A DNA stretch of 64,000 bases from contig NZ_JAVRHQ010000003.1 in NCBI RefSeq assembly GCF_031846485.1, forward strand, positions 62,001 to 126,000, read 5' to 3'. Below the pieces are notes generated by a model. It was not told the DNA's origin. It worked only from the letters and a program-made list of their open reading frames with translations, and ran no database searches. This document shows, piece after piece, positions 1 to 9,122 of this stretch; the first letter of the stretch is position 1; every line of letters starts with the position of its first letter. A program made the position numbers and the translations under genes. This DNA is from Autumnicola tepida (lineage in GTDB: Bacteria; Bacteroidota; Bacteroidia; Flavobacteriales; Flavobacteriaceae).

Positions 1-1
1 C

Positions 2-2050
2 ACAGGAGAAGGTGTAGGGAGAATTGGACTATCGGTTTTTAATGATAATACGCTTTATGCCATAGTCGATAACCAAAATCATCGCCCGGCGGAAGAAGAA
101 AAGGATAAAGAAGAAGGCCTTACCAAAGCCGATTTTGAGAATATGTCTACTACAAAATTCCTGAATATCAAAAATGAAGACCTGGAAGCATTTCTCCGGA
201 AGAATAATTTTCAGGAAAAATATTCGGCTGAAAGTGTAAAGGAAATGATTAAAGCGGGAGAAGCTGTACCCCAAGATCTCGCACTATACCTGAAAGATGC
301 CAATTCAGATTTATTTGAAACTCCCGTAATTGGCGCCCAGGTTTATAAAAGCGAAGATGGAGGGAAAAGCTGGCAAAAAACCCATGAAGATTACCTGGAC
401 GATCTATATTACAGCTACGGGTATTATTTCGGGATGATTCATGTTGACCCACAAAATGAGGACGCGATTTACATCTACGGAGTGCCGATTCTAAAATCTA
501 AAGACGGAGGGAAAACCTTCACCTCTATTGACGCCGATAATGTGCATGCCGATCATCATGCCCTGTGGATAAATCCAAACAAAAGTGGCCATCTTATCGA
601 CGGCAACGACGGGGGAGTAAATATTACCTATGACGACGGGGAACACTGGATGATTAGGAACAGCCCCGCCGTAGGGCAGTTTTACTCTGTTAATGTAGAC
701 CATGCCCAGCCTTATAACATCTACGGCGGTCTTCAGGACAACGGCGTATGGGTTGGCGCGCATACCAGTGAAGAAACGACGGACTGGCAGGTGAGCGGGA
801 ATTATCCTTTTAAAAAATTACTGGGAGGAGATGGCATGCAGGTAGAAATCGACAGTCGAAACCCGAACCTTGTCTACACCGGCTTTCAGTTTGGCAATTA
901 CTTCAGGATAAACCAGGAAACCGATGAGCGGGATTACATCCAGCCCAGGCACAATCTGGGCGAGAAACCATATCGGTTTAACTGGCAGGCTCCAATTTTA
1001 TTATCTCCCCACAACCAGGACATCCTCTATATGGGCAGCAACAAACTGCTGAGAAGCATGAACCAGGGTGATGACTGGACTGTGATTTCCGCAGATCTTA
1101 CGGCAGGAGGAAAAGAAGGCAATGTTCCCTACGGCACACTTTCAACTATTAGTGAATCCCCTTTCCGGTTTGGCCTGCTCTACACCGGCAGTGACGATGG
1201 TGTTGTTCAGGTAACAAAAAATGGCGGTGGCAGCTGGTCCAATATTACTGCAGGCCTTCCCAAAGACCTGTGGGTCTCACGCATAATTGCTTCTGAACAT
1301 AAAAAAGAACGGGTTTATGTAACTTTGAACGGCTATCGTTGGGACGATTTCACTCCTTATATCTTTATTTCTGAAGACTACGGTGAAACATGGGAAAACA
1401 TTGCAGGAAATTTACCACTGGCGCCAATCAATGTGATTCGCGAAGATCCTGAAAACGAAAATATCCTCTACCTGGGCACAGATGATGGCGCGTATATTTC
1501 TTTTAACCGGGGCCAGGAATGGGAGCCTTTTAGCAACGGATTTGTAAATGTGCCGGTTCACGACCTGCGCATACAGGAAAACCAAAACCACCTGATTGTT
1601 GCCACCCATGGCCGCTCGCTGTACCTTGCCGATATCACGCCAATTTCTGAAATGAACAAAGAAAAGATTTCAAAAAAGCTCTGGATTTCGCCAGTAGCCG
1701 ATATCCAGTTTTCCTCCAGATGGGGCAACAGTTACAGCAAATGGCTGGATCCTTATACTCCGGAGACTGAGTTCACCTTCTACTCTGCCTCTTCCGGCAA
1801 TGCGGAAATCAGTATTAAAACTGAAGAAGGCTTCGTGCTTAAATCTTTTGAAGTTGAAGCTGAAAAAGGTTTTAACGAAGTGAATTACGATCTTTCCATT
1901 TCTGAAGAAAGGATAAATCGTTTCAACAAAAGCCTGGAAGAAAAGCTCACTGCTTCAGAAGACGAAAAATTTTACCTGCCAAAAGGCAAATATACTGTAG
2001 AGATTAAGGTAAATGGCGATTCCGCTGAAAAATCCTTCAGCATTAAATAA
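2..2050 (+). CDS. BNR/VPS10-like repeat protein, 3' part of gene (left-truncated)
   Basis: The reading frame is open from base 2, well upstream of the first internal ATG at 143, so the gene starts left of the window and about 683 residues remain. The protein contains repeated Asp-box/BNR-type units such as SEDGGKSW, SKDGGKTF, TKNGGGSW, SEDYGETW and DDGAYISFNRG, which are typical of sortilin/VPS10-like beta-propellers. DGNDGGVNITYDDGEHW lies in the middle. After the propeller (from about nucleotide 1650) comes a linker and a final beta-rich region ending in KGKYTVEIKVNGDS, a FlgD/Ig-like fold often seen at the C-terminus of these Bacteroidota proteins. Family members are usually about 900-1000 residues, exported and annotated as glycosyl hydrolase or sortilin-like, but no catalytic residues can be assigned. 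The substrate is unknown. Confidence 0.8.
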   Translation, partial: TGEGVGRIGLSVFNDNTLYAIVDNQNHRPAEEEKDKEEGLTKADFENMSTTKFLNIKNEDLEAFLRKNNFQEKYSAESVKEMIKAGEAVPQDLALYLKDANSDLFETPVIGAQVYKSEDGGKSWQKTHEDYLDDLYYSYGYYFGMIHVDPQNEDAIYIYGVPILKSKDGGKTFTSIDADNVHADHHALWINPNKSGHLIDGNDGGVNITYDDGEHWMIRNSPAVGQFYSVNVDHAQPYNIYGGLQDNGVWVGAHTSEETTDWQVSGNYPFKKLLGGDGMQVEIDSRNPNLVYTGFQFGNYFRINQETDERDYIQPRHNLGEKPYRFNWQAPILLSPHNQDILYMGSNKLLRSMNQGDDWTVISADLTAGGKEGNVPYGTLSTISESPFRFGLLYTGSDDGVVQVTKNGGGSWSNITAGLPKDLWVSRIIASEHKKERVYVTLNGYRWDDFTPYIFISEDYGETWENIAGNLPLAPINVIREDPENENILYLGTDDGAYISFNRGQEWEPFSNGFVNVPVHDLRIQENQNHLIVATHGRSLYLADITPISEMNKEKISKKLWISPVADIQFSSRWGNSYSKWLDPYTPETEFTFYSASSGNAEISIKTEEGFVLKSFEVEAEKGFNEVNYDLSISEERINRFNKSLEEKLTASEDEKFYLPKGKYTVEIKVNGDSAEKSFSIK

Positions 2051-2095
2051 CCCGAGAGGACAGCGGGTAAATACTCATAATTTAAAATTTATCAC

Positions 2096-2196
2096 CACCG
2101 CCAGTTCGAGCCTGCCTGAGCGGCAGACAGGCGCAGTCCAGAATTCCTGATAGTCAAATTCTGGCTTTGACTGTGCTCAACCTGACATTTTCTTCA
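2096..2196. repeat. Flavobacterial intergenic repeat, degenerate
   Basis: The 187-base gap after the BNR protein has no gene. It holds a hairpin-forming string (GCCTGCCTGAGCGGCAGACA followed by GGC) and, further on, TTTGACTGTGCTCAACCTGA, which resembles the 'TTCGACTGCGCTCA' strings scattered between genes in Flavobacteriaceae. Related fragments occur near 14760 and 62445. It may also help terminate the convergent transcripts that meet here. Confidence 0.5.
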
Positions 2197-2237
2197 AAAA
2201 TTAAATTTAAAGTAAGTAACTAATGGACTCTATATAT

Positions 2238-2528
2238 TTATTCGTACAAATTTAAGCGGTTGCGCAGCTTCCTGTTTTGCTTTTGCAGTTGCTGTACCTG
2301 CTCCAGGAGTTGCTGCACCGCCTGCAAACCTTCTATATTGATGTGCAGGTCCCGGTGAAGCCGCATCATCTTTTCAAAATTCCGCAGATGGTCGCAGTGA
2401 ACATACTGGGTTTCCTCCACAGTAACAACCTCAATAAGCCCACTTTCATGTAGCGAATGGATAAAAGTGTGCTCCACCTGGTATTGCGTACAAATCTTTT
2501 CTGCCGGGATGAGTTCTTCTAAATTCAT
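2238..2528 (-). CDS. cbpM: Chaperone modulator CbpM (MerR-like)
   Basis: A 96-residue protein immediately downstream of the DnaJ-like CbpA gene; start and stop codons overlap by four bases (ATGA at 2525-2528), so the two are translationally coupled. The N-terminal half (EKICTQYQVEHTFIHSLHESGLIE) reads as a MerR-like winged helix and the C-terminal half (from about residue 62) is a Gln/Leu-rich coiled coil (LQAVQQLLEQVQQLQKQ). This is the layout of CbpM, which in E. coli binds the J-domain of CbpA and inhibits its co-chaperone and DNA-binding activity. The call rests on size, the two-part architecture and the operon partner. Confidence 0.87.
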   Translation of the reverse strand: MNLEELIPAEKICTQYQVEHTFIHSLHESGLIEVVTVEETQYVHCDHLRNFEKMMRLHRDLHINIEGLQAVQQLLEQVQQLQKQNRKLRNRLNLYE

Positions 2529-3445
2529 GAGCGTAATTTTTGCAACTGCCTAAGCAGTTCTTTTTCCTTTTCGTTTAAATTAGTGGGCATCTTTACTTTG
2601 TAAGTGATATACAAATCCCCATACTGCCCCTCTTTTTTATACTTTGGAAAACCTTTCCCCTTCAATTTTATTCTTGTGCCAGGCTGTGTTTCGGGCTTCA
2701 CCTTCAGCTTTGCCTTCCCGCCAAAAGTATCTACAGTAAGCTCGCCCCCCAGCAGCGCGGTGTAAAGATCGATCTCTTCGGTGCTGTAAAGGTTTTCCTT
2801 TTCCCGCTTAAATTTGGTGTTGTTTATAATATTGAAGGTGATAAACAGGTCTCCTTTCGGGCCGCCCTGGATACCTGGCGCGCCGTGGCCTTTTATTTTA
2901 ATGGTTTGCCCATCCTCTACCCCAGCGGGAATGGTAAGCCTGATATTTTTCCCATTCACGGTAAGCGTTTGCTTCTGGCTGGTATAAACATCGCTAAGGT
3001 TTAGCTGAAGCTCGGCGTTAAAATCCTGCCCCTTAAACTGCGGCCTTCTGCCCGCGCCCCTTGTTCTCGCCCCGCCTCCAAACATTTGTTCAAAAAAATC
3101 AGAAAAAGTATCTTCCTCAAAATTCCCCGAATAGCTATAGCCCTGGCTGCCACCAAAGCCTCCATAGCCGCTGCTTCCCGCGGCAGATTGTTGCTTTCTG
3201 GCTTCTTCAAACTGCTCGGCATGTTTCCAGTCTTTCCCGTACTTATCGTATTTCTTGCGCTTTTCGGGATCGCTCAGCACCTCGTTAGCCTCGTTTATCT
3301 GCTGAAACCTGAGCTGGGCTTCCTTATCATTCGGGTTAAGATCTGGGTGGTATTTGCGGGCTAGTTTCCTGTATGCTTTTTTAATATCGGCCTGGCTTGC
3401 AGATTTATCCAGCTCCAGTAATTTGTAGTAGTCTATAAACTCCAT
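2525..3445 (-). CDS. cbpA: Curved-DNA-binding J-domain protein CbpA
   Basis: A 306-residue DnaJ family protein. The N-terminal J-domain (about residues 5-70) has the HPD tripeptide in RKYHPDLNPN, needed to stimulate DnaK ATPase. A Gly/Phe-rich linker follows (about residues 90-125), then the two beta-barrel substrate-binding domains (GQDFNAELQLNLSD..., PGIQGGPKGDLFITF, KGKGFPKYKKEGQYGDLYI). The cysteine zinc-finger of classical DnaJ is absent, which marks it as CbpA-type. It is co-transcribed with cbpM. The start is the ATG before EFIDYYKLLELDKSASQADI, a normal J-domain beginning. Confidence 0.92.
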   Translation of the reverse strand: MEFIDYYKLLELDKSASQADIKKAYRKLARKYHPDLNPNDKEAQLRFQQINEANEVLSDPEKRKKYDKYGKDWKHAEQFEEARKQQSAAGSSGYGGFGGSQGYSYSGNFEEDTFSDFFEQMFGGGARTRGAGRRPQFKGQDFNAELQLNLSDVYTSQKQTLTVNGKNIRLTIPAGVEDGQTIKIKGHGAPGIQGGPKGDLFITFNIINNTKFKREKENLYSTEEIDLYTALLGGELTVDTFGGKAKLKVKPETQPGTRIKLKGKGFPKYKKEGQYGDLYITYKVKMPTNLNEKEKELLRQLQKLRS

Positions 3446-3654
3446 CGCAAAACGGATTTAAGTCACAAAATAATTGCAGCATGAAATTAAGCAATTTAAG
3501 CATTGGGCCTCGTTAAGTTTTTGCAAAATGAAGGAAGATAAACCTGTTAAGTCGTACAAAAAGCCCGAACCTTAAAGGCCTGGTTCTAAAAAGTTGAAAA
3601 GCTGCCAATCTCTTTAAACTGGTTCTAAATAAGGTTCAATATAAGGATTAATAC

Positions 3655-3685
3655 TTGCCCAAAATAAGAATGAGGCTTACTTTTG
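3655..3685 (+). promoter_or_regulatory. Bacteroidota-type promoter of sdhCAB
   Basis: TTG at 3655-3657 is followed by 20 bases and then TACTTTTG at 3678-3685, an exact match to the TAnnTTTG -7 consensus of the Bacteroidota primary sigma factor. The sdhC start codon lies 25 bases further on, leaving a short leader. Confidence 0.75.
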
Positions 3686-3710
3686 CCGTTAAATTTCTTA
3701 AAAATTCAAA

Positions 3711-4373
3711 ATGGGTGGTTTTCTCAATTCTACAATAGCAAGAAAATTTGCTATGGCCTTATCCGGACTGTTCCTGGTCTTGTTCTTAGCACAGCATTTA
3801 GTAATTAACTTCACCTCCGTATTCGGCGCAGATGCATTTAACCAGTTTTCCCATTTTATGGGAACTAATTTTTATGTGCAATTCCTTCTGCAACCGCTTT
3901 TGATCGCCGGGGTGTTTTTTCATTTTATCCTGGGCTTTGTTCTGGAATACAACAACAGGCAGGCGAGGCATATTAAATATGTAAGTTTTAAACCCAGCAC
4001 CAACACCAGCTGGATGTCCAGAAACATGTTGTTCACCGGCCTTGTGGTATTGGCCTTTTTGGGGCTTCACCTTTATGATTTCTGGTTTCCTGAAATCACG
4101 CACAAATATTTTGAAACACATCCCGATGATGCTACAAGATATTATCCAGAATTAATAGCAAAATTCCGTAGCCCGGTAAGAACAGGTCTATACGTGCTTT
4201 CTTTCATATTCCTGGCCCTTCACCTTTTGCACGGGTTTTCATCTTCTTTCCAATCGGTGGGATGGCACAACAAGTATTCTAAGGGATTAAGAGGTTTTAC
4301 AGTGGCTTTTTCGATAATTGTTCCCATAGGATTCATTTTCATAGCCCTTTTTCACTATTTTAATAACGCTTAA
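3711..4373 (+). CDS. sdhC: Succinate dehydrogenase cytochrome b subunit
   Basis: A 220-residue integral membrane protein with five hydrophobic segments, matching the single-polypeptide b558-type anchor (SdhC/FrdC of Bacillus and Bacteroidota type) that carries two hemes and the quinone site of respiratory complex II. Histidines within or next to membrane segments (AQHLVINF, FFHFILGFV, GLHLYDFWF, ALHLLHGFSSSF) are candidate axial heme ligands. It is the first gene of the sdhCAB operon, 12 bases before sdhA, and has its own recognisable promoter. No separate SdhD is present, as expected for this type. Confidence 0.95.
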   Translation: MGGFLNSTIARKFAMALSGLFLVLFLAQHLVINFTSVFGADAFNQFSHFMGTNFYVQFLLQPLLIAGVFFHFILGFVLEYNNRQARHIKYVSFKPSTNTSWMSRNMLFTGLVVLAFLGLHLYDFWFPEITHKYFETHPDDATRYYPELIAKFRSPVRTGLYVLSFIFLALHLLHGFSSSFQSVGWHNKYSKGLRGFTVAFSIIVPIGFIFIALFHYFNNA

Positions 4374-4385
4374 TACGTACGATTT

Positions 4386-6389
4386 ATGGCAGTTTTAGAT
4401 TCAAAAATCCCGGATGGACCTCTTGAGGAAAAATGGGAGAAACATAAAAATAACATCAATCTTGTTAACCCTGCTAACAAGCGTAATATCAATATTATTG
4501 TAGTAGGAACAGGACTTGCAGGTGGTAGCGCCGCGGCTACCCTGGCAGAACTTGGTTATAATGTAAAAACCTTCTGCTATCAGGATTCTCCAAGGCGGGC
4601 GCACTCTATCGCAGCGCAGGGAGGAATAAACGCTTCAAAAAATTACCAGGGAGACGGGGATTCAGATTACCGGCTTTTCTACGATACCGTAAAAGGAGGA
4701 GATTATCGTTCCCGCGAGGCAAATGTTTACCGCCTTGCCCAGGTTTCGGGAAATATTATTGACCAGTGTGTGGCACAGGGAGTTCCTTTTGCCCGTGAAT
4801 ATGGTGGATTACTTGATAACCGCTCTTTTGGAGGGGTGCTGGTTTCCCGTACTTTTTACGCGAAAGGCCAGACAGGACAGCAGTTGTTGCTGGGAGCCTA
4901 CTCTGCAATGAACCGCCAGATAAACCGAGGGAAGATACTTTCCTACAACCGCCATGAAATGATGGACCTTGTTTTGGTAGACGGTAAAGCAAGGGGGATT
5001 ATTGCGCGTAACATGCTTACCGGCGAGATTGAAAGACATTCGGCTCACGCTGTGGTACTGGCTTCAGGTGGATACGGGAATGTATTCTATCTTTCTACTA
5101 ACGCTATGGGAAGCAATGTAATGGCGGCATGGCGCGCTCACAGGAGAGGTGCTTATTTTGCCAATCCTTGTTATACGCAAATCCACCCAACCTGTATTCC
5201 GGTTACCGGAGACCATCAGTCAAAACTTACCTTAATGTCTGAATCTCTTCGGAATGACGGTAGGATTTGGGTTCCTAAGAAAAAAGAAGATGCTCAGGCC
5301 ATTAGGGAAGGCAAAAAGAAACCTACAGACCTTTCCGAAGATGAAAGAGATTATTATTTAGAGCGCCGCTATCCTGCTTTTGGTAACCTTGTGCCGCGTG
5401 ATGTGGCTTCCAGGGCAGCCAAAGAACGTTGCGATGCGGGCTTTGGTGTAAATAAAACCGGTGAGGCCGTATTTCTTGATTTTGCCAGCGCCATCCAGCG
5501 TTATGGAAAAGAGAAAGCCTTTACCATGGGGCATAAAAACCCTTCAAAAGAAGAAATTACTAAATTAGGAAAAGAAGCTGTTGCGGCTAAATACGGAAAC
5601 CTTTTTGATATGTATCAGAAAATCGTAGATCAAAATCCGTATGAAACTCCAATGATGATCTATCCCGCGGTGCATTATACCATGGGTGGTCTTTGGGTGG
5701 ACTATAACCTGCAAACCACCATTCCCGGATGTTACGCTGCCGGAGAAGCCAATTTCTCTGATCATGGCGCTAACAGGCTTGGAGCTTCCGCCTTAATGCA
5801 GGGACTGGCCGACGGTTATTTTGTATTGCCTTACACCATTGGAGATTACCTTTCTAAAGATATAGGAACAGGAAAGATCCCAACCGATTCTGCGGAATTT
5901 GATGCTGTGGAAAAAGATGTGAGGACACGTATTGAAAAACTGATGAATGCCGGGGGCAAGAACTCTGTAGATTCTTATCATAAAAAGCTGGGGCGCATTA
6001 TGTGGGACAAGTGCGGAATGGCCCGTAACGAGCAGGGACTAAAAGAAGCCCTGGAAGAAATCGTGGCCCTTAGGGAAGATTTCTGGAAAAACGTAAAAGT
6101 TCCGGGAACAGCAGCCGGAAAGAACTCTGAGCTTGAAAAAGCAGGAAGGGTGGCAGATTTCCTTGAGCTAGGAGAATTGTTCGCAAAGGACGCCCTGCAC
6201 AGGAACGAATCTGCCGGAGGGCACTTCCGGGAAGAGTACCAGACTGAAGAAGGAGAAGCCTTGCGGGACGATGAAAACTTCAGGTATGTGGCAGCCTGGG
6301 AATACACCGGGAATATAGGTGAAGCCAGGCTTCATAAAGAAGAACTGGAATTCAACAATATCGAATTAAAAACAAGAAGTTATAAATAG
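4386..6389 (+). CDS. sdhA: Succinate dehydrogenase flavoprotein subunit
   Basis: A 667-residue FAD subunit of complex II, oxidising succinate to fumarate. The Rossmann nucleotide-binding motif is VVGTGLAGGSAAATLAELGY (about residues 40-59). The FAD-attachment region reads RRAHSIAAQGGINASKNYQG, with the histidine that carries covalent FAD in this family. Further conserved blocks are LASGGYGNVFYLSTNA, NPCYTQIHPTCIP, PAVHYTMGGLWVDY and GEANFSDHGANRLGASALMQ. The length is typical of the Bacteroidota form, which is longer than the proteobacterial enzyme. It is followed after 69 bases by sdhB. Confidence 0.97.
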   Translation: MAVLDSKIPDGPLEEKWEKHKNNINLVNPANKRNINIIVVGTGLAGGSAAATLAELGYNVKTFCYQDSPRRAHSIAAQGGINASKNYQGDGDSDYRLFYDTVKGGDYRSREANVYRLAQVSGNIIDQCVAQGVPFAREYGGLLDNRSFGGVLVSRTFYAKGQTGQQLLLGAYSAMNRQINRGKILSYNRHEMMDLVLVDGKARGIIARNMLTGEIERHSAHAVVLASGGYGNVFYLSTNAMGSNVMAAWRAHRRGAYFANPCYTQIHPTCIPVTGDHQSKLTLMSESLRNDGRIWVPKKKEDAQAIREGKKKPTDLSEDERDYYLERRYPAFGNLVPRDVASRAAKERCDAGFGVNKTGEAVFLDFASAIQRYGKEKAFTMGHKNPSKEEITKLGKEAVAAKYGNLFDMYQKIVDQNPYETPMMIYPAVHYTMGGLWVDYNLQTTIPGCYAAGEANFSDHGANRLGASALMQGLADGYFVLPYTIGDYLSKDIGTGKIPTDSAEFDAVEKDVRTRIEKLMNAGGKNSVDSYHKKLGRIMWDKCGMARNEQGLKEALEEIVALREDFWKNVKVPGTAAGKNSELEKAGRVADFLELGELFAKDALHRNESAGGHFREEYQTEEGEALRDDENFRYVAAWEYTGNIGEARLHKEELEFNNIELKTRSYK

Positions 6390-6417
6390 AATTGAGATTT
6401 AAGTAGTGAGAATTTCG

Positions 6418-6450
6418 TTTACTCAATACTAAATACTCTTTACTCAATAC
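6418..6450. repeat. 12-nt direct repeat in the sdhA-sdhB spacer
   Basis: TTTACTCAATAC occurs at 6418-6429 and again at 6439-6450, a 21-base period, inside the 69-base gap between sdhA and sdhB. It looks like a fragment of a simple AT-rich intergenic repeat; no function is implied. Confidence 0.6.
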
Positions 6451-6458
6451 CTTTAAAC

Positions 6459-7205
6459 ATGAAGCTTAACTTAAAAATATGGCGCCAGGAAAATGCCAAT
6501 GCCAAAGGCAGGATGGTAGATTATCCAATAGACGGAATTGAAGGTGATATGTCTTTTCTCGAAATGCTGGATGTGCTGAATGAAAGCCTGGTGGCAAAGG
6601 GAGAAGAACCGGTAGAGTTCGACCATGACTGCCGCGAGGGAATTTGCGGATCCTGTTCGCTTCAAATTAACGGGGAGCCCCACGGGCCCGATAAGCTTGT
6701 GGCTACCTGTCAGTTGCACATGCGGTCGTTTAAAGACGGAGATACTATCGTAATTGAACCTTTTAGAGCTAAAGCCTTCCCGGTGATCAAGGATTTGATC
6801 GTAGACCGCAGCGCTTTCGACAGGATTCAGCAGGCATGGGGGTACATTTCGGTAAATACTTCAGGAAACACCATAGACGCTAACAGCATTCCCGTAGAGA
6901 AATCGAATGCCGACGCTTCTTTTGACGCGGCAACCTGTATTGGGTGCGGAGCCTGTGTGGCGGCCTGTAAAAATGCCAGCGCCATGCTCTTTACCTCGGC
7001 AGTGGTTTCTAAATACGCCCTTCTTCCGCAGGGAGAAGTTGAAGCTACCGAGCGTGTAAAGGCAATGGTAAGGCAAATGGATGCTGAAGGTTTTGGAAAC
7101 TGCACCAACACCGGCGCTTGCGAAATTGAATGTCCTAAAGGAATTTCTCTGGAAAACATCGCCAGGATGAACCGTGAATTCATGAGAGCTACCACCAAAG
7201 GGTAG
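6459..7205 (+). CDS. sdhB: Succinate dehydrogenase iron-sulfur subunit
   Basis: A 248-residue electron-transfer subunit linking SdhA to the membrane anchor. The N-terminal ferredoxin domain has the 2Fe-2S cysteines in DCREGICGSCSLQING...ATCQLHM. The C-terminal domain has the ligands for the other two clusters in CIGCGACVAACKNAS and CTNTGACEIECPKGIS. It is the last gene of sdhCAB and is followed by a clear terminator. The ATG at 6459 gives the normal N-terminus MKLNLKIWRQ. Confidence 0.97.
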   Translation: MKLNLKIWRQENANAKGRMVDYPIDGIEGDMSFLEMLDVLNESLVAKGEEPVEFDHDCREGICGSCSLQINGEPHGPDKLVATCQLHMRSFKDGDTIVIEPFRAKAFPVIKDLIVDRSAFDRIQQAWGYISVNTSGNTIDANSIPVEKSNADASFDAATCIGCGACVAACKNASAMLFTSAVVSKYALLPQGEVEATERVKAMVRQMDAEGFGNCTNTGACEIECPKGISLENIARMNREFMRATTKG

Positions 7206-7231
7206 CCCCTCATCACCACCAAAATAATTCC

Positions 7232-7263
7232 ATCCCGGATTCTTTCTGAATTCGGGATTTTTT
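7232..7263 (+). terminator. Rho-independent terminator of sdhCAB
   Basis: An 11-bp stem with one G-U pair (ATCCCGGATTC at 7232-7242 with GAATTCGGGAT at 7248-7258), a 5-base TTTCT loop and a following T-run, 27 bases after the sdhB stop. Confidence 0.88.
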
Positions 7264-7288
7264 ATGCATCTTATTTAAAAATTAAGCT

Positions 7289-8443
7289 ATGCCCGATTTT
7301 AGCGCACTCCCTTCAAAACTGCCAAAAGGCAAGACCAGTATCTTTTCGGTAATGAGCAGCCTGGCGCGGGAACATAACGCCATAGACCTCTCCCAGGGCT
7401 TCCCGAATTTTGATACAGACCACACCCTAAAAGAACTGGTTTTTAAAGCCATGAAAGAAGGGCATAATCAATACCCGCCAATGAGCGGCATCCCGCAGCT
7501 TAGAGAGCAGCTTTCAGCTAAAATCGACCATTTGTATGGCGTGAAATATAAAGTCGATTCCGAGATAACGTTAACCGCCGGTGCTACGGGCGCCATTTAT
7601 GCCGCCATCACGGCGTTTGTTCATCCCGGGGACGAGGTGATTGTATTTAAGCCAGCGTACGACAGTTATGAACCTACCATTAAAGCCAGTGGCGGCAAAG
7701 TTATTCCCGTGCAGATGAAGGGAGAAGATTTTAAGATCGACTGGCAGGAGGTAGAGGAGATGATAACTGCCAGCACACGAATGCTTATTATCACCACTCC
7801 GCATAACCCGAGCGGCACGGTTTTTTCCAAAGAAGATATGCAGCAACTGGAAATTCTGCTGAAGGGAACCGATATCATCCTGCTTAGCGACGAGGTTTAT
7901 GAGCATATTATTTTTGATGAACGCGAACACCAAAGCGCCTCCCGCTTTCCCTATTTAGCTGAAAGGGCCATTATTTGTTCCTCCTTCGGAAAAACTTTTC
8001 ATAATACCGGCTGGAAAATGGGTTATTGCGTGGCCCCTGAAGCATTGATGAAGGAAATTTGGAAAATTCATGAGCTTACTGTTTTTTGCGTAAACCATCC
8101 CATGCAGCACGCCTTTGCCGAATATTTAAAAACTCCTGAAAATTACCTCCAGCTGCCCGGCTTTTACCAGCAGAAAAGGGATAAATTCCTCAGCCTTTTA
8201 AAAGGTTCTAAATTTACATCAACACCGGCCCAGGGCACCTATTACCAGATCTTAAATTATGAGAAAATCACTAATGAAAAAGATACCAATTTTGCCAGGC
8301 GCCTAACCATAGATCACAAACTGGCTTCCATTCCGCTTTCAGTTTTTAATTATAAACAAAAAGACAACAAGCAGCTGCGGTTCTGTTTCGCGAAAACTGA
8401 TGAAACTTTAGAAAAGGCAGCCGAAATCCTTCATAAATTATAA
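7289..8443 (+). CDS. PLP-dependent aminotransferase, methionine aminotransferase (YbdL) type
   Basis: A 384-residue fold-type I class I/II aminotransferase. Characteristic blocks include NAIDLSQGFPNFDTD near the N-terminus, NQYPPMSGIPQLREQL, TAGATGAIYAAI (phosphate-binding region), ITTPHNPSGTVFS, LSDEVYEHIIFD (the Asp that pairs with the pyridine nitrogen) and SSFGKTFHNTGWKMGY with the PLP lysine. This pattern matches E. coli YbdL and kynurenine aminotransferase-like enzymes, which transaminate methionine and aromatic amino acids. The exact substrate cannot be told from sequence alone. It begins right after the sdh terminator and is probably a separate transcript. Confidence 0.88.
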   Translation: MPDFSALPSKLPKGKTSIFSVMSSLAREHNAIDLSQGFPNFDTDHTLKELVFKAMKEGHNQYPPMSGIPQLREQLSAKIDHLYGVKYKVDSEITLTAGATGAIYAAITAFVHPGDEVIVFKPAYDSYEPTIKASGGKVIPVQMKGEDFKIDWQEVEEMITASTRMLIITTPHNPSGTVFSKEDMQQLEILLKGTDIILLSDEVYEHIIFDEREHQSASRFPYLAERAIICSSFGKTFHNTGWKMGYCVAPEALMKEIWKIHELTVFCVNHPMQHAFAEYLKTPENYLQLPGFYQQKRDKFLSLLKGSKFTSTPAQGTYYQILNYEKITNEKDTNFARRLTIDHKLASIPLSVFNYKQKDNKQLRFCFAKTDETLEKAAEILHKL

Positions 8444-8482
8444 CCTGCAAACAGGGATTTGGCTTAAAGATTACCCCACAAA

Positions 8483-9112
8483 ATGACCATTACCATAAAG
8501 AATAACAATTTTGAACTCCACCCATGTGGCGCGGCTTACTGGCGGGAGCAGGACATGCTGCTCATCAGCGATGCGCACCTTGGCAAAATAAGCCACTTCA
8601 GGAAATATGGCAGCGCCGTTCCCCAAAATGCCATCAGCAAAAATTTTGAAGAACTCGATGCTGTTTTTAATCATTTTCAGCCTCAGAAAATTTGTTTTCT
8701 CGGAGACCTGTTCCACAGTTCCATTAATTTTGAATGGCAGCTTTTTGAAAACTGGACGAGAGCTCTTTCTTCCGAAGTAATCCTTATTGCCGGCAACCAT
8801 GATGTGATTTCTCCTTTAAAATATGAAGAACTGGGGATTCGCATCTTTTCTGAATGGCACATCCACCACTTTTTGCTCACCCATCATCCTGAAGAAAAAG
8901 ATGGTTTTTTTAATATCTGCGGGCATATCCATCCCGGTTTCAGGCTAAGAGGAAGGGGGCGGCAGGCGCTTAAGCTGCGCTGTTTCTACAAATCCCCACA
9001 GCAGCTTATTCTTCCGGCTTTTGGCGAGTTTACCGGAAATTATATGATGCAGCCTGAAAAAGAAGATCAAATCTTCGCCATTACAAAAAATGAAGTAATT
9101 TTAATAGCATAA
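8483..9112 (+). CDS. pdeM: Metallophosphoesterase, ligase-associated DNA repair endonuclease PdeM family
   Basis: A 209-residue calcineurin-like metallophosphoesterase. The metal-binding motifs are in order: SDAHLGK, FLGDLFHSS, IAGNHD and LTHHP, then CGHIHPG. This spacing and the AFGEFTG block near the C-terminus match the 'ligase-associated DNA damage response endonuclease PdeM' family. In other bacteria the gene usually sits with an ATP-dependent ligase, an exonuclease and a DEXH helicase; none of these is next to it here, where the neighbours are an aminotransferase (39 bases upstream) and a TspO-like protein (10 bases downstream). The biochemical role is inferred from the family only. Confidence 0.82.
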   Translation: MTITIKNNNFELHPCGAAYWREQDMLLISDAHLGKISHFRKYGSAVPQNAISKNFEELDAVFNHFQPQKICFLGDLFHSSINFEWQLFENWTRALSSEVILIAGNHDVISPLKYEELGIRIFSEWHIHHFLLTHHPEEKDGFFNICGHIHPGFRLRGRGRQALKLRCFYKSPQQLILPAFGEFTGNYMMQPEKEDQIFAITKNEVILIA

Positions 9113-9122
9113 CCACAGAGCC

